A stretch of DNA of 64,000 bases from Bryopsis sp. KO-2023 (GCA_030272585.1 BSYQ01000009.1:868001-932000), one strand, 5' to 3'; shown: positions 24,379-37,575, counted from the first letter of the stretch. Notes: a model not told the origin generated them from the letters alone. Numbers and translations are program-made.

Positions 24379-27300
24379 ATGGCACCAAAAGACCGAGAAA
24401 GGGATTATCAGAGGAGGGACGGCAGGAAACAGGCCGCTTCTTGGGTAAGACGATAGCTTGCGCTGCGTTTGTCAGATCCCCTACCTTACTCCTCGCTCCC
24501 CCCCTTTCCTCGTTGAAAGCATCGACAAAAATGCCTGCGCATCTTTTCCCACCCCCCAATTTGCTCACGGCCCTTTTTGCGTGTCGATACATGGGTGGAG
24601 GTTTGCGTTGTTTTTCGAATTTGTTTGGCGAGGTGAGGGACGTTGTCATTGGGTCTGGTTGTTCCGCCCTGGACTGATGAAATTTATCTTTGCCTTGACT
24701 TGACAAGGGGGGACGCCAGTCGCGACGGGGAGATAGGAGGAGCAGAAGTCGGACTAGGAGCCGAAGCAGAAGGTGCGATCGGCTCTATTTCCGCAAGACG
24801 CTTTTTCCACCCACCAAAGATTTGTCTGTTCTGACGACTTGTCCGTGTTTTTTCTCCACCCAGGCGTAGCGAGAAAAACTCGCCGAGGCGAAGGGAATCT
24901 CGACACAGGGACCCTCCAGTTGCGCGAAGGTACGATATACCCCCCCTCCCTGTCAATGTCGTGCAAAAGCCTTGGACCCCGAGGACGTTCGGTGGTGTTC
25001 AGGGTGGATTGGTGACTAACTTGGGCGTACGAACTTTCCAACAAGTTTCCCCAAACTTCGAACGAAGCTGTGTGGTACCAAAGGGCATGTGTTTGCATTG
25101 GTTTCACACAGGGTGCTGGACAAAGCTCCTGAAGAGGGAGAGTTGGTGTGCGACTTCCAGCCCCTCAACAGCGAGCCCCCTCCACCCGGTGAACCTGTCC
25201 CTGTTCACCCACCCTGGGACAATTCCAAGCAGCTCCCTGATCCAGCTGGACAAGCTTTCGGAGCAAGCTGGACTCAGCCCCACGATGCACGTGAGGTGAC
25301 TCCTCCACCACACATGGACGTGTTCGGGAAGGATGAATCGCACAGCATTCCCCCTCCTCAGCCTCCATCTCAGCCACCACCGTTGCCAAAAGATGCGCCG
25401 CCACCTCTACCATCGGAGCCACCCCCAGACGATGACAGTCAATTGATGCCGCCTCCACCTCCACCTGGGGACCCACCTGCCTGTCTGCCTCAGCCAGCTC
25501 TGTATCCAGCTTCCACTCAGCTTCCCATCCCGTCGGCTGCGAGCTATGATCAGTGTGGGTGGTACGGAGGTGACCACCGGGCTTATGCGCATCCTGGAGG
25601 GTGTAATTACCCACCAGCACAGCCCAGCTTCCATCGACACCCCCCTGAGCAGCACAGGAGGTGGAGTTATCATGACAATCGAGGGTCTAACTGGGGCCAT
25701 GGGAAGTACAATAGGCAGAATCAGCAACGGGGACACAGGCACCAGAACCGATTTCAAAACCACAACCAAAATCGATTTCACAACCAGAATCATCAGAGGA
25801 GCTACGGCGGCCAGCATCAAGATTTTCGATACGATCGGCCCAGAAACCAGTATAACTCTTACCAGAATCGGAACGACAGTTGGGGAGATCAGGGGGGTGG
25901 ATGGGGTCAGGACTATGGCCAGAGAATGGACCCCTGCATGGGGGAAATGATTTCTCGCATGAATAAAGATATCATAGAGAAGGGGACGAAGTGGTTGGCT
26001 TCGCGGTGGGGTGTCAAAAAGGAGGATGAGGAGGGGGGCGAAACTTTGAAGAGTCGATTGGGGGACATCATGTTGAGGACGATGTGCAAAGAGAACGATT
26101 CGGATTATGCGTGTTCTGATTCGGAGGATGAACATGGGAGGCGAGTCAAGCCGAGGAGGGTCACCAGGAGAATGCTGTCCAGAGCGGTAGGCCTGACATT
26201 CGCTCCATTCCGACAGTGATTTCTTTTCCAAACCGACACCCAATCAAAAAGTTCCATTTCCAGTCGATTTTCTGCCTGCATGGGGTTTCTGGTTTCTGGG
26301 GTCGTCTTTGTGGATGTATAACAATAAAAATGCAATGGTAATCTTATTTATTTAGTTTCATATGCAAGTTGCAACCGGGTTGACTGGGTTGTGTTTTTTC
26401 TGGGTGTTGATCCACAGTGGAATGAAATTCGGAGGAGGAGGTCTTCGCACGTACAGTGGTACAATTTTGCCAAGAAGAAAGGCGTCATTTTGAAGCCATT
26501 TCCGATCGTCCCAGCGGACGACTCCAAATTGCCCCATCTAGTGAAAAGGCAACCCACGAAACCCGAAAAGCGCCAGCCGAGAGCGATTCCTTGGAGCATC
26601 GAGATGGACGATGAGGGTGCTGTTGATAAGCTGATGGATCCGAGGCTGGTGTCGAAAACTGAAGGTCAAAATGACACGGTACAGTCGGAATCCCCGGCAG
26701 AAACCTGCAGAAGAAATGGTGGAAAAATGGAAGGGTCGATGGACACTCAGCTTCAGATCCCAAATCTTTCGATCGTCAGGTTTTTGAAAGGTGTGTTCTT
26801 TAAAAAACAGCCTTCTCTGAAAAAAAGAACATGCCAAAATTCAGCAAATTGAATTCGACAAATCCAGCATCTCTTTTTGGACACACTGATTGTTTTTGTA
26901 CAGTTTTGAGAGAAGAAGATGTCTTTCGGTCAAGAAAACCATCACTAATTATCTTTTTTTTTGGACCTTCAGCCATGGATCGACGTCACAAAGCAACCTA
27001 CAAGCTTCAATACGATGCAAGGGTGCATGGCACTCGGCCACCCAATGCTCCTAGGGAAAACCCCGAGGGGTCCAACAAATTCAACTACATCAATTCGAGG
27101 GCAGAGTTCTCCAACTCCACCTACACTTTGGCAAGAGCCCAGGGTCTGACCACAGATAAGCTTGGCAACGGAAGGCTAATGACATTTCCCAATTCGATTG
27201 TTGTTCGAAGGGATGATAATCTATGGCTGCATCTACGTGAGGTGAGCCCACCTGGATTTTCTAAAAGGTCCTTTTTCTTGAAGCTGAGTGATGCATTGGA

Positions 27301-28755
27301 TCGCCTGAGTGATTTGTTCTTTGCTTTTTTTGTTCGCATTTCCTTGAAAATAGCTTGTACTGGACCGACCGCTTGTACAAAACGGTAAAAAACACTCCAG
27401 ACTGACGCAATTCTTTGGCACCATGCCATATACACTCTGGATAAAAACATGTGTGTAGATATTGATCTTCTCTCTGTGTTTTTTCTGAAACCTTCAGCGT
27501 CCTTATCACCCACTGGAGCTATGCGATCGTTTGAAAACTGGAAGGCCCCTGTTCTCTGAAGGCCAAGAAGCAGACAGGGATGATAATGGCGACCGTGTAA
27601 AATTAAGGCTGTACTGGAACACTGGAGCAGACAGCGACACCACCCCGATTCTGGCTCGCATCAAGGTTTGCGAAAAAAAGTCCATGCTTCCTGAGAGGCT
27701 CAGCTCGACACCAAGATTTTGCACAAGACGCCGCACACACCTTTCGGCCAGGTAGGATAATGCTGGCAGTGGCAATCTGTGTGTGCGTTTTTGGATGATT
27801 GTTGGTTGGTTTTGGGGTCTTGTGTGCTATTGATTGTTGGCTAAGCAAAGGTTGAATACTCAATTTTGCTTTGCATGACAGGCCCTCAACCCCAAGGCAA
27901 ACGGGCAGAAAGCGTTCACTGGATAATGCTTTCAGTGGCCGACCCAATCACTCTGAGAAAGTGAAGGGGGAATCCACACCATGCCGTGCAGGACCCGTGA
28001 AGGAGGAACGCAACCAAGACTCCGCAGGGAAGTCGAAATCGGAAGAGGTGGATAATTCCCACAAAAAGAAGCGGAGCCGACACACGGAGCCAACTCAAAT
28101 GGTCACCCTCGATGCTTCGAATTCAGTTGAGAAGCCTGGTTCTCAAAATCACCCCCCCTCAATCGGTATGGAGTGTAAAGATGGAAGTCTGGCTCCTGCT
28201 GGAGCACCAGAGGTTCGTCATCCGGTGGTGGTGGATGTCGAACCTGGGATGCAGCACGTAGCCCGACTGGCGGGTACAGTTGGGATGAAGGGCGTCCGAA
28301 GAGTGATTTACTCCGACCTTTCTCAGCGCCTCATCAAATCGGCTGTCCAGCGAATCTTGTCCAACAAGGAACAGCGTGCTGAAGTTGCGAAATTTGCGAA
28401 ACCCAAGCCTAAACCTCCACCTCCTCGTCAGTCGCCTGTGGGGGTGGCGCTCACGGTCCGGACGAAGACTCGAGGAACCCCGGTGCGCAGACCAGGGAAT
28501 GTTGCTGGTCCAAGTGGTAGCAGTCCTGCTGGGAGGGGACCAACTACACCAGTTAGGGGTAGAGGTCGAGGTGGAAGAGTTGCTGGGGGGAGAAGTGGGG
28601 GTGCGGTTCGGGGTCGAGGTCGAGGTAGAGCACCAGTTGTTGGCCGAGGCCGTGGAAGGGGGCGACAAGCTCCAGAGAAGAAAGACCAGTTTGCGATCGA
28701 CGGTGCTAGCGTCACTGAGTGGATTACCAGCTGCATCCAAAGAAGACAGCATTGA
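24379..28755 (+). CDS. RS-, proline-, Q/N- and RGG-rich protein of unknown function
   Basis: Seven exons join in phase: 24379-24444, 24708-24772, 25112-26186, 26418-26790, 26973-27241, 27498-27751 and 27882-28755, giving 991 residues. The N-terminus is Arg/Ser-rich (RSRSRTRSRSRR), as in splicing factors. A PPPPP-rich segment, then an Asn/Gln/His/Arg prion-like stretch (QNRFQNHNQNRFHNQNHQR) follow. A charged helical region and an aromatic exon (SSHVQWYNFAKKKGVILKP) come next. Two exons look globular (KATYKLQYDARVHG; KLRLYWNTGADSDTTPILAR). The end is rich in RGG and GRGRG repeats with a final WITSCIQRRQH. Each block points to nuclear RNA metabolism, but I recognise no named family. An in-frame stop at 26217-26219 is reached if intron 3 is retained, with AATAAA after it. 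Confidence 0.75.
26333..26338 (+). promoter_or_regulatory. intronic poly(A) signal
   Basis: AATAAA inside intron 3 of the RS/RGG gene, 114 nt past the stop at 26217-26219. Use of it would give a short protein with the RS, proline and prion-like parts only. Confidence 0.4.
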
Positions 28756-30282
28756 AACACAATGTTGCCTGAAAGAAAGAGAGAGGAAGAAGTGTGACCT
28801 TGGGGAAGGAAGTGTGATTCTGTCGAAATGTGCGACTATTGTTTAGGAATCGGGGTGGAATCGATTCACTCGTTTTCGACTAGGAGAGCATGCTGAAGAG
28901 ATGACTCTTTTGGAATTGATATTTGATGTGGTGGATTGGGTGACTTTTTGAAATGAATGGAATTTTTCTATGTGGTGGGTGGTTTTTTTTTACCATCTGA
29001 ACTATTTTTGTGGATCTCAGAAAAAAGAAAGAAAAAAAAAAAAAAAGATAGAAAAGGTTGTTGATAGTGAAGTAGGCAAGCTTCTGGGAGGAGCTGGTGG
29101 TGCCGACATGCATTCGGAAGAATGTTTGAATTGGGAGGTGGGCGGTTGAATAGATTAGTCATCAATGTTCAATATTGAATATCCAATGCCAGGAGATGGG
29201 CATGGATGAAAACGAAAAGTTGAGGAAAGTAGGCTAGCACATCCGTCTGGAGCTGTTGCACCCAATGCTTCAGTTTCCTTTGGGTAATGGAATTTGTTTC
29301 GGGGAAAAAATGATGTTTTTAGAGGTTATTCAATGTTGGGGACTAATGTTGAGGTTCGGCAGCCAGTGTGCTTCCTCCAATTATATATATTTTTTGAGAA
29401 TTGGTGTTTTGGGTGGAGGGAGGTCAGAACCCCCTCACGCGTCGAGGGGAGGGGGGAATGTTCGTACTAGGAAAAATCTAGAGAGAAAAAAAATGTTGGT
29501 ACTAACATAGGGTTGGGAGGGGGGGTTGGAGTGTGCGAGTGTGTGTGTGTGTTTTTTCCAATGGGATGTGTAATTTAGCATTAATGCATGGGGAATCCTC
29601 CCCATTTGTCCTTCATGGTTTGGATGGCTCGATTTGGTGCAAAAAATGACTTCCCGACCATTATTGGAGTGTGTTTTGGGTCGGGCGGGTGCTTGAGAGA
29701 ACGCTTCGTTCAGGAAACCACTCTACAAATCAATCAACTGCTGTCGAGGTGGCGAAATTCGGAGTTCTCGCGAAAGATTCAGGGGAAGATACGCCAGGTG
29801 CCGCTTCTTGACAGCTCTTTTTTGTTCGTTGGGTTTCCAAGTTCACCAGAATTTCACATCCTTGGCACTGTGCCGTCCCATCAAAGCCCCCCTTCAAGAA
29901 TGATAAGTACCACACCATCGAATCAAAAACAGTTTTCCTTCAAGGAACGAAACCCTTCGCTTACGACGCATCGGCACACTCCAGCTCGAACGCACAAACC
30001 AACAAAAAAAAAAGGAAAAGAAATAATCGACTGCTGCCAGCGACTTCGAAAAAGGGGGAAAACAAACCATCGATAGAAAAGAATTTGGGTCGCAGGAGTT
30101 GGGGAAAAAAAAGCGGAATTAAACAAACGGGGGACAAGGAAGAAGGGGGAGAGCGAGGGGTTGTGTGTTTTTCTAGCGAGTAGTGAAGGAGGAGCAAACG
30201 GGGGGGTTATTCATAAATTGGATTTTTTTTTGGTTTTTCGCTTGGTTGGCTTGTTTGGTTTATCGAAGCGAGAAACGAAAGG
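28756..30282. other. intergenic, G/T-rich, no gene seen
   Basis: The 3' side of the RS/RGG gene and 5' side of the CIPK gene. The plus strand is G- and T-rich and C-poor to about 29600, with a (GT)n run near 29535-29552. From 29600 to 30280 composition is mixed and should contain the CIPK promoter. The open frame at 29588-30076 has no protein-like features. Confidence 0.5.
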
Positions 30283-33200
30283 ATGACTAATGTTCCGCGT
30301 AGAAACTTCAGAAAGCAAGTCGGGGACTACTATCTTGGAAGGACCATAGGAGAGGTGGGAAAAAGGATTTTATCTGTTTGGTTTCTAATTCACAGAAAGA
30401 AAGAAGCAACCATAGACTTATATGGTTTGTTTCAACTTAAGGAGCAGATTTTGAAAAAACTGTCAAGGAAAAAATCCCTGATTTATTCCCTCCCTCGATG
30501 ATTATTGAGTTAAAAGCTTTCTTTTTTGTCGAGATGCCCCTCCATGAATTAAGGATTTTCCTGATTTTGACAAGTAGTGGGACTTTTGCAGAAAGACTTT
30601 TTGCTTTATGTAGCATTCCAACATGAAGTCTTCAACCTATGAATGCGAACTAGAATATCATACAATAATAGTTAAAAATAGTATATAATTAAATAGGTTT
30701 TTCAATATTTTAGATTAGTTTGGGTGTGCCCACATTTCACACAAGAGTACGAAGCTGAAAAAAAAACCAAAAAAAAACACACACCCCATGAATACTTGTG
30801 TTGAAATCCGTTCCTTCACTTTTTTCATATTTTTTTTTTGGACTTTCCTATGAAATGTATTTTTTTCTTTTTTTTTCAACTTGTTTTACTCTGCTTCCAA
30901 ACAGGGGTCGTATGGAAAAGTGAAATATGGACAGCATGTGACCACCGGAGAGCCTGTGGCCATCAAGGTAGTTTTACACATGCATATATCCTGAATTGAA
31001 AAAAAAGAAAAATCCGCAAAAGCACCTGTGACTTTTTATTTTTTAATTTCCTGTGGCATCTTCAGAAGGGCATTGGCGGAGGAACTGGAGTAAAACTAAT
31101 GATAGAAAAGATGAGAAATTTGATTATTAACTTATGACAATTAAGATAGTAGGCTGTACCCCTGGAAAGTGACGGAAGTGAATCCTGCAATTTCGTTTCA
31201 ATTTTTTTTTTTTAGCTTTTCTCAAAAATACTGAAGAAAAGGAAAGAAAGGGGGGTTGGGGCAACTTTGGAAATATGACAAAAAACCAGAGTTATAGGAG
31301 TTTTTTTTTAGAGGATAGGTTCAGTTCAAAATGAACTTCCCTCGATTTGGTGCAAAGAGGTTGTCTTTTAGAGGCAAAAACAAATCAGCTGATTGTTCCT
31401 TTGTCTGTGTTTTTTTCCCCCGAATAAATGAAGGTGCTGAACAAGAAGGATCTCATTCAAGAAGACATGGTGGAGCAAATCAAACGTGAAATCGCAATCA
31501 CGAAACATCTCAATCACCCCAATGTCGTAGATCTGAAAGAGGTAGGTCGCATTTTCACATCCGGGTAAAAAAAATTGAAGGAAATAAAGAACTCTATTGA
31601 AATCGAAATCGTTAGTCAGAGGTGGCATTTTTAACACCAAAAAAAGTAAAAACACTAACAATAATTCACCTGTGATAAAAGAAGGTGAGAGTGAGAGTTT
31701 AATGGGGTGTGCAGGTAATGGCGTCAAGGGATAAGATTTATATGGTGATGGAGCTTTTGACCGGTGGAGAGTTGTTCGATAAAATCGCTGAAGAAGGCCC
31801 CATGTTGGAAAGCGAGGCTCGGGTCATTTTCCAGCAGCTGATTGAGGGCCTGGAGTATTGCCACCGGCAAGGGATTTACCATAGAGATCTTAAGGTAGCA
31901 AGAAAACTTGGAAAGGGAAAAAAAAGGGGGGAGAAAACTTCACATATTTCCCCTTGAATTAATTTCACATATTCTTTGTTGCTCATTGGATCATATCCTT
32001 CTGATCAAACCCTTTTTTTTAAATATATATATATATGTTTTTTGGTTTTCTTTTTTGATCAGTGATGGAAAGGGGCGGGCATTATTAGTATTATTTTTAC
32101 CATTTTTTTTTAATTTTCTTTCCCCTTGAATTGTGCATCTCAGCCTGAAAATGTCCTGCTGACGGCGGAGGGCACAGTAAAACTGTCTGATTTTGGATTG
32201 GGTGCTCTGCCTTCGCAATATGGCTCTCCGGACAATATGCTGAAAACGACATGTGGAACTCCAAACTATGTAGCCCCTGAAGTTTTGAAAAGAACGGGAT
32301 ATCTGGGAGGCCCTGCGGACATCTGGTCAGCCGGTGAGCAAGATTTAAAAAAGTATAAAAAAAGAACTGCATTTCTGGGACATCTGGAGCTTTTTATATT
32401 TTTAGAAACAGATGAAAATCACCCAAACTGAAAATTCTGAGATGCAAGGTTTTTTTTTTCCCCGGAGAGGGGGAGGGGGTAAAAGGTTGAAAAGAAGTTA
32501 TAAATGGTATATTGCAGGGGTGGTGCTGTATGTGGTTTTGGTGGGAAGGCTCCCTTTCGACGACAGGCATTTGTCTCGATTGTTCAAGAAAATAGTGAAC
32601 GGACAGTTCGATATGCCGCGCGACCTGACCACGGATGCAAAAGATGTGTTGAGGAAAATGATATGCCCGGATCCCACCAAGCGAATCACCATTCCGGAAC
32701 TCAAGCAACATCCATGGGTGGCCAAAGGTCAGTGCTGGCATCTTCAGCAGGGAAATCAAGGATTGAAAATTGGAAAATGGTTTACTGGGGGATATTTCAG
32801 GCAATTCCGGTGATCGAACGATTTGCCAGATTTCCTGGAAATATAGAGAATAGATATAGAATTGAATTGAAAGGAATTTTGCACAAGGTGAAAAGGTCGC
32901 GTGCAGCCCGTTCACGGAAATGTGTCAATAGGCTGACTCAGAACGAAACCACTGTATCATCAAATATATGTATATTTCTCCATGGAGAGGTCCAGCCCTG
33001 ACGGGGGTTTATTGTGGTGTGGTGTGATGGTTAGATTATCCAGTTTTTGCTGTGGAATCTTCTGAAAGCTCCGTGGATGATTTGGGTGCGGACCTTTTCA
33101 CCGAACGGGTGGAATTGAGGCGAGTGCCCATGGATGATGATGAACCTCAGCAGGGCCCCAGATCGCTCACTCGATTAGACAGCAAAACTGTGACTGCTTT

Positions 33201-34408
33201 CGACTTGATCGGAGCGAGTGTGGATCTATCCACGATGTTTGAGAAGCGAAAAGATATCGTTCACAGGTATACCGAAATGCACACATCACAGTGAATTCTG
33301 CATTTTGTTTTGTATTTTTTTTGAGTTTGTTTTGACGGAGTTGATCACTTTTTCCCCTTTTTTCCCCTGACAGCATGGTTTCGCTTATTGCTGCATTTCG
33401 ATATGGAACGTGTTGCTTTCCTTTGAAATCTGAAGGGAAAAAATTGAAAATAAAAAAAAAAGGAAAGGAGTTTTTTCAGAGCGCCCTCAACGCCTCTGCA
33501 AAACGATTTTTTTCTTACAAAATGTTGACAGCATTTTTTGTGTTGGAAAAAAAACAAACAAACAAACAAAAGCACCTCAACGACTCAAACCATTCTTCTG
33601 GTTGAAAGCTAAAAATCGGGTGCCTTTTGCTTTGATCATTAACGCTGTTTATTGCGTGTGAGTGGATTTCCTAGACATACGAGGTTCACATCCAGTCATC
33701 AACCAGAAGAGATATTTCGGAGAATCCAACAGGCGGTCACTGATCTAGGGGGGAAAGTGGATAAACGAAGTGGGCAGAGAGTGAAAGTGACGAAAAGCAC
33801 CGCCCAAGGCACCGTGCTCACAGCAAATGTTGAAGTGTTTGATCTGTCCCCAGGTGATTGCTGCAAAAAAAAAAGCTAAAAAGCAAACTTTTGATGTTGA
33901 TAAATGGAAAATTCGTTTTTGTTTCGTCATTGGAGGCTTCATCCACAGCAATGGAAAAAATACACTCAAATACAAGAGGATGTTTTTTTGTTCCTTTAAA
34001 TATTGCTCAAGTATTTCAATCTCGCAGAGTTTCAGTTCCTGTTCTTTTTTTTATTTTTTAAGTTAATGGTTTTCAGATTTTTTGGGAAAAAATAGGCTGA
34101 CAGTTTTTTTTTATCAGTTATCAGATCACCTTCGATTTTTTAATTTTTTTTGCTGATGTCAGTGTTTTTGTTTTTGTCCAGGAATCTCCATGGTGGAGGT
34201 TTCACGTATAAGGGGCGAGCATTTTCATTTCAGGGATTTCTACGAACACCTGACGGTCGGCCTCCATGATCTCATGCTGTCTGGACCTGACAGGTTTCCA
34301 GAAACCAATCATGCAGATCCCCTGGCGACAGGGGCCCCATCGGCCCCGCCCGATCATGGGAGTGCAAAGTCCAGTCAACCCTCTGTGGAAGTGAACATCG
34401 CAACCTAA
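30283..34408 (+). CDS. CIPK: CBL-interacting protein kinase (CIPK/SnRK3)
   Basis: Ser/Thr kinase that is switched on by calcium-loaded CBL proteins and controls ion transport at membranes in plants. Nine exons, 30283-30354, 30905-30967, 31434-31541, 31715-31894, 32144-32333, 32518-32727, 33044-33266, 33675-33853 and 34182-34408, give 483 residues. The kinase is complete: GEGSYGKV loop, VAIK, HRDLKPEN, DFGLGALP, TTCGTPNYVAPEVL activation loop and PADIWSAG. The regulatory part has TAFDLIGASVDLSTMFEK, a NAF/FISL motif with Thr in place of Asn. It is followed by RFTSSHQPEEIFRRIQQAV and ANVEVFDLSPGISMVEVSR, the phosphatase-interaction region. A Ser/Pro/Ala tail of about 40 residues extends beyond the usual end. 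No CBL gene is in the window. Confidence 0.95.
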
Positions 34409-37400
34409 AGGATATTCTCCTCTCTTTTTTTTGCCTTTTTTTTCTTCTAAATCTTTCGATTTTAGGATTGAATGTCTGTGTCATATGGGTTTTCAGCCTT
34501 TGTATAACTCGTCTGCTGGAATATCAACAAAACACACAGTGAATGGGGATGTTTGGATTTTAGGGATTTTCTCCCCAAATGCTTAGCTATTTAGGAACTG
34601 TACAGTGTATTGACTATGGGTTTTTGCTCCTTGCTCGTGATTTTTGGGTGGCCAGGTTGTGGAAAAAGAAATTGGAAAAAGGGGGGAGGGGGGGGCAGGG
34701 TATTCACTGAGAAGTGAAAAGATTCGTTCCTTTTCCAAGTTTGTTGGGGAAAAATAGCGGCTGGGACGCTCAATACAAAAGGAAAAGAAGAGACTGATTT
34801 TCAAAAAGGTGTTAAAGATCGATTGGAATTCGATTTCCAGCAAATTGATTTTCTTCCAAAGATTGCGTGTGCACATGGATGTGTGTGTGAGTGGTTGTCT
34901 TTGTAGGGCTTTTTTTTTGGTTTTAGTGTGTGAGTTTCCGTCCCATTTTTTTTCTTATTTTTTTCTTATTTTTGGCTTTCCTGATATTTCTGGAAAGAGG
35001 GGGCTGATTGTGTTGCGTGTTATTTCTTGTTTATTTTTCCCCTCCCGTTGAGAGTTTCTGTTTTCAGTGCAAGAAAAATCTGGGGGCGAAAATATACCGC
35101 AAAGTTTGCAGCCTTGCATATGTCGGTCAATAATATTATGGTCAGTGTGTATTTCTATGTGTGCGTGGTGGGTTCTTTTTTTCTTTTTTTTATAAATCTT
35201 TCCGATGCACTGGAGGGTGAATTTTGTTTCAATTTCTGCTGAGAAATGGATTGATCTTTCCGGGGGTGTTTTCGTTTTTCACATAATCCGTTGAAAGGAA
35301 AATGAAAGAGGATGCAGAGTGGAAAAAAAGAAATGGAAAGTGTTGTAACAAAAAGAAAAGGAAAAAGAAAAAGGAAAAGAATAGAAGGGAAGAGGGGGGG
35401 GGGGGTGTTGAAAAAAATAGAGGAGGGGTCAGAGATTGTACAAAAGGGTTTGTTTTGCCGTTACCGTTTTGATTGATATTTCCTAACAGCATAGATTCGA
35501 TAAACAAAGGATGAAACCGAAATAAATGAAAGTGATGTCATTGTGTTTTTTACGATTTCGGGGTTTTTTCATCGTTTTTTTTCATCTGGTTTTCTGTGGG
35601 GGGGGGTCTGGGGGGTTGATAATCAAAATGAGATGCTTACAAAAAAAAACAAAGAAGAAAGGGTGGGTTAGGGGAGCTGATAATTCTGGACGAGATGAAA
35701 GAAACAAGAACTATATACATGAAAGGAAGAATTACATCGTTGGAAAAGAAATATACATGCAATTAAGAAGAAGCGGGGGGAGGGGGGGTACTTGGAGAGT
35801 TTTTTTTTCCTTTACGGGGTTAACTCGGCCAATTAAAAGCTGATGAAGCGAGGGGGAAAGGGTGTATTTTAAAGATGAGAGGGAGAGTTGTTTTTTACAC
35901 TAGGGGCTGGGAAGAGGGCGGTTGTCGATTCTATGTCAGAAATTTTTGCAAATGTTTTCCCAGACAGACAACAAAAAGCGTTGTTCGAGTGAACCCAAAA
36001 GAAAGGAAAAAAAAGGAAGATTTTTGAGTGTTTTGCCGTGAAATCAGCCCTTAGCTTTGGTGAATCCAACCATTATCTCTGGGATTGAGAAATAATCGCA
36101 GAATTTTGACTTCTCTGTTTGGTGTGTTTCGTCGCCTTGTGTGGATGATTTCAATCTTTTTGGTGGTGATGCATTTTGATCTGATGTGTTGAAGATGCAA
36201 ATTCAGAAAAAGATTCTTTGACCAAAAACATGCTTCGCAAAGAGTAAGATGAATATGTATCGACATGTTATCCTAAAAACCAGTAACACAAGAGGTTGCT
36301 TGAGGTTGGAGCAACTAGCAAGAATTAATCTTGCACAGATGGTATTTCCACAAGGTTAGTCAATGGATCCCCGATGAGAGAGACAAGAAAATGACTGCCC
36401 AGGTGGTGACGATTGAAGATACTTGTTTGAAGATTTCTTGAGCAGCAGCAAACAGTTTTTGACAAACTTTTGTCGTGTTGTCAAAGCAATTTCAAAGACG
36501 ACCGAAAAAATCAGTACACTGGCTAGCAGCAGAGTTACACAGTTGCTCGATCCCTCTGCACAATACCCTTTCAGTCAATCAACCTGGGTAGGTCATGGCA
36601 GTCTAAATACAAATATAAATTATTGTACATTTCAATATGAATTGAGAACAGACAACAATTAATATTTGTGGGTGACAAGATTTTGGCCACTGGTCATAGA
36701 ACTGTATTCTGTCTGTTGAAAGGATGAAAAGCGTTACTATGAATGCATTTTTTTTGTGGCTTCGATGTTGAAGGTTTCTGATATTTGGAAAGCACAACCG
36801 TAGACTGAACAATAAGTATGTTTTTTTCGCACTTCCTGGAAAGGACCTGGAGCAATAATTCGTTTTTGATCCAGCTGGAAACTGGACATCGTTGAGTTCT
36901 TGTTGATTTTCTTGTTGGACCAGTAAGGGAAAAAAGGGCTCCCTGGAAGGGTGTGGCTGTTCAATAACTACAGAAGGGGGAAAAAAACCCCCAAAAACAT
37001 CTCGTGGTTTTGTAAGTCTCAGCATTGTCCATCGAAAGGCATGTCAGAAATGCAGATGTTCAACGGGAAGGAGTTTGGCTTGGTTGAGCGACAAGTTGAA
37101 AGGAGGTTCAGGAAACCATGTGTACATGACAGTAAAATTTCCGCAAGCTCGCGCAAACGGGGCGGCATGCGCCTGAGTGATGTATGAGTCTTGGTTCGAT
37201 TCTGGCAGACAAATTCTCGTTCTGGGGCTGCAAATTGGCGGCGAGTTGCAACGTGTGAGGCATCCAGTGCGCCGGCCAGAGACGTCATTCGTTCCTTGCA
37301 GTTGACTTGCTGGAGTGATTGACGAACGGACCGCACAACCCGCACAATTAGCTAATTGCCTTTTCAGGGCACACCCTCACACAACCACAGTGATATTTAT

Positions 37401-37575
37401 ATTTCTGTGAGCACCTTGCCAAGGGTAACAGGTCGTGAAGGTCAAAGCTCCTGACCCACCGTTCCACCGTTTCGCTGGTTGCCTAAGGACTGCCCCAGAA
37501 CAGCTTGGAGTGTCTACAGACGACGAGCCAGCTCATCTTCAGTATCCACCTGCGTTCTACGGGGTCCAGATAACC
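34409..37575. other. intergenic, C-poor then mixed, no gene supported
   Basis: 34409-36250 is 3' of the CIPK gene. Its plus strand is G/A/T-rich and C-poor, with G runs at 34680-34696, 35394-35404 and 35597-35620. 36250-37575 is of mixed composition and 5' of RGP. A TATA-like ATATTTATAT lies near 37393-37402. Minus-strand frames at 36603-37025 and 37019-37345 were examined and not accepted. Confidence 0.5.
37393..37402 (+). promoter_or_regulatory. possible TATA element of RGP
   Basis: ATATTTATAT, 174 nt before the RGP start codon. The assignment rests on sequence and position only. Confidence 0.3.

Noticed and set aside
30283-34408. Kinase as AMPK/SNF1 catalytic subunit
   Set aside because: The C-terminal NAF-like and phosphatase-interaction motifs identify it as the CIPK branch instead.
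37019-37345. Minus-strand frame with a transit-like start (MTSLAGALDASHVATRR)
   Set aside because: Lies in the RGP upstream region, the later part is not protein-like and no splice partner was found; kept out for lack of support.
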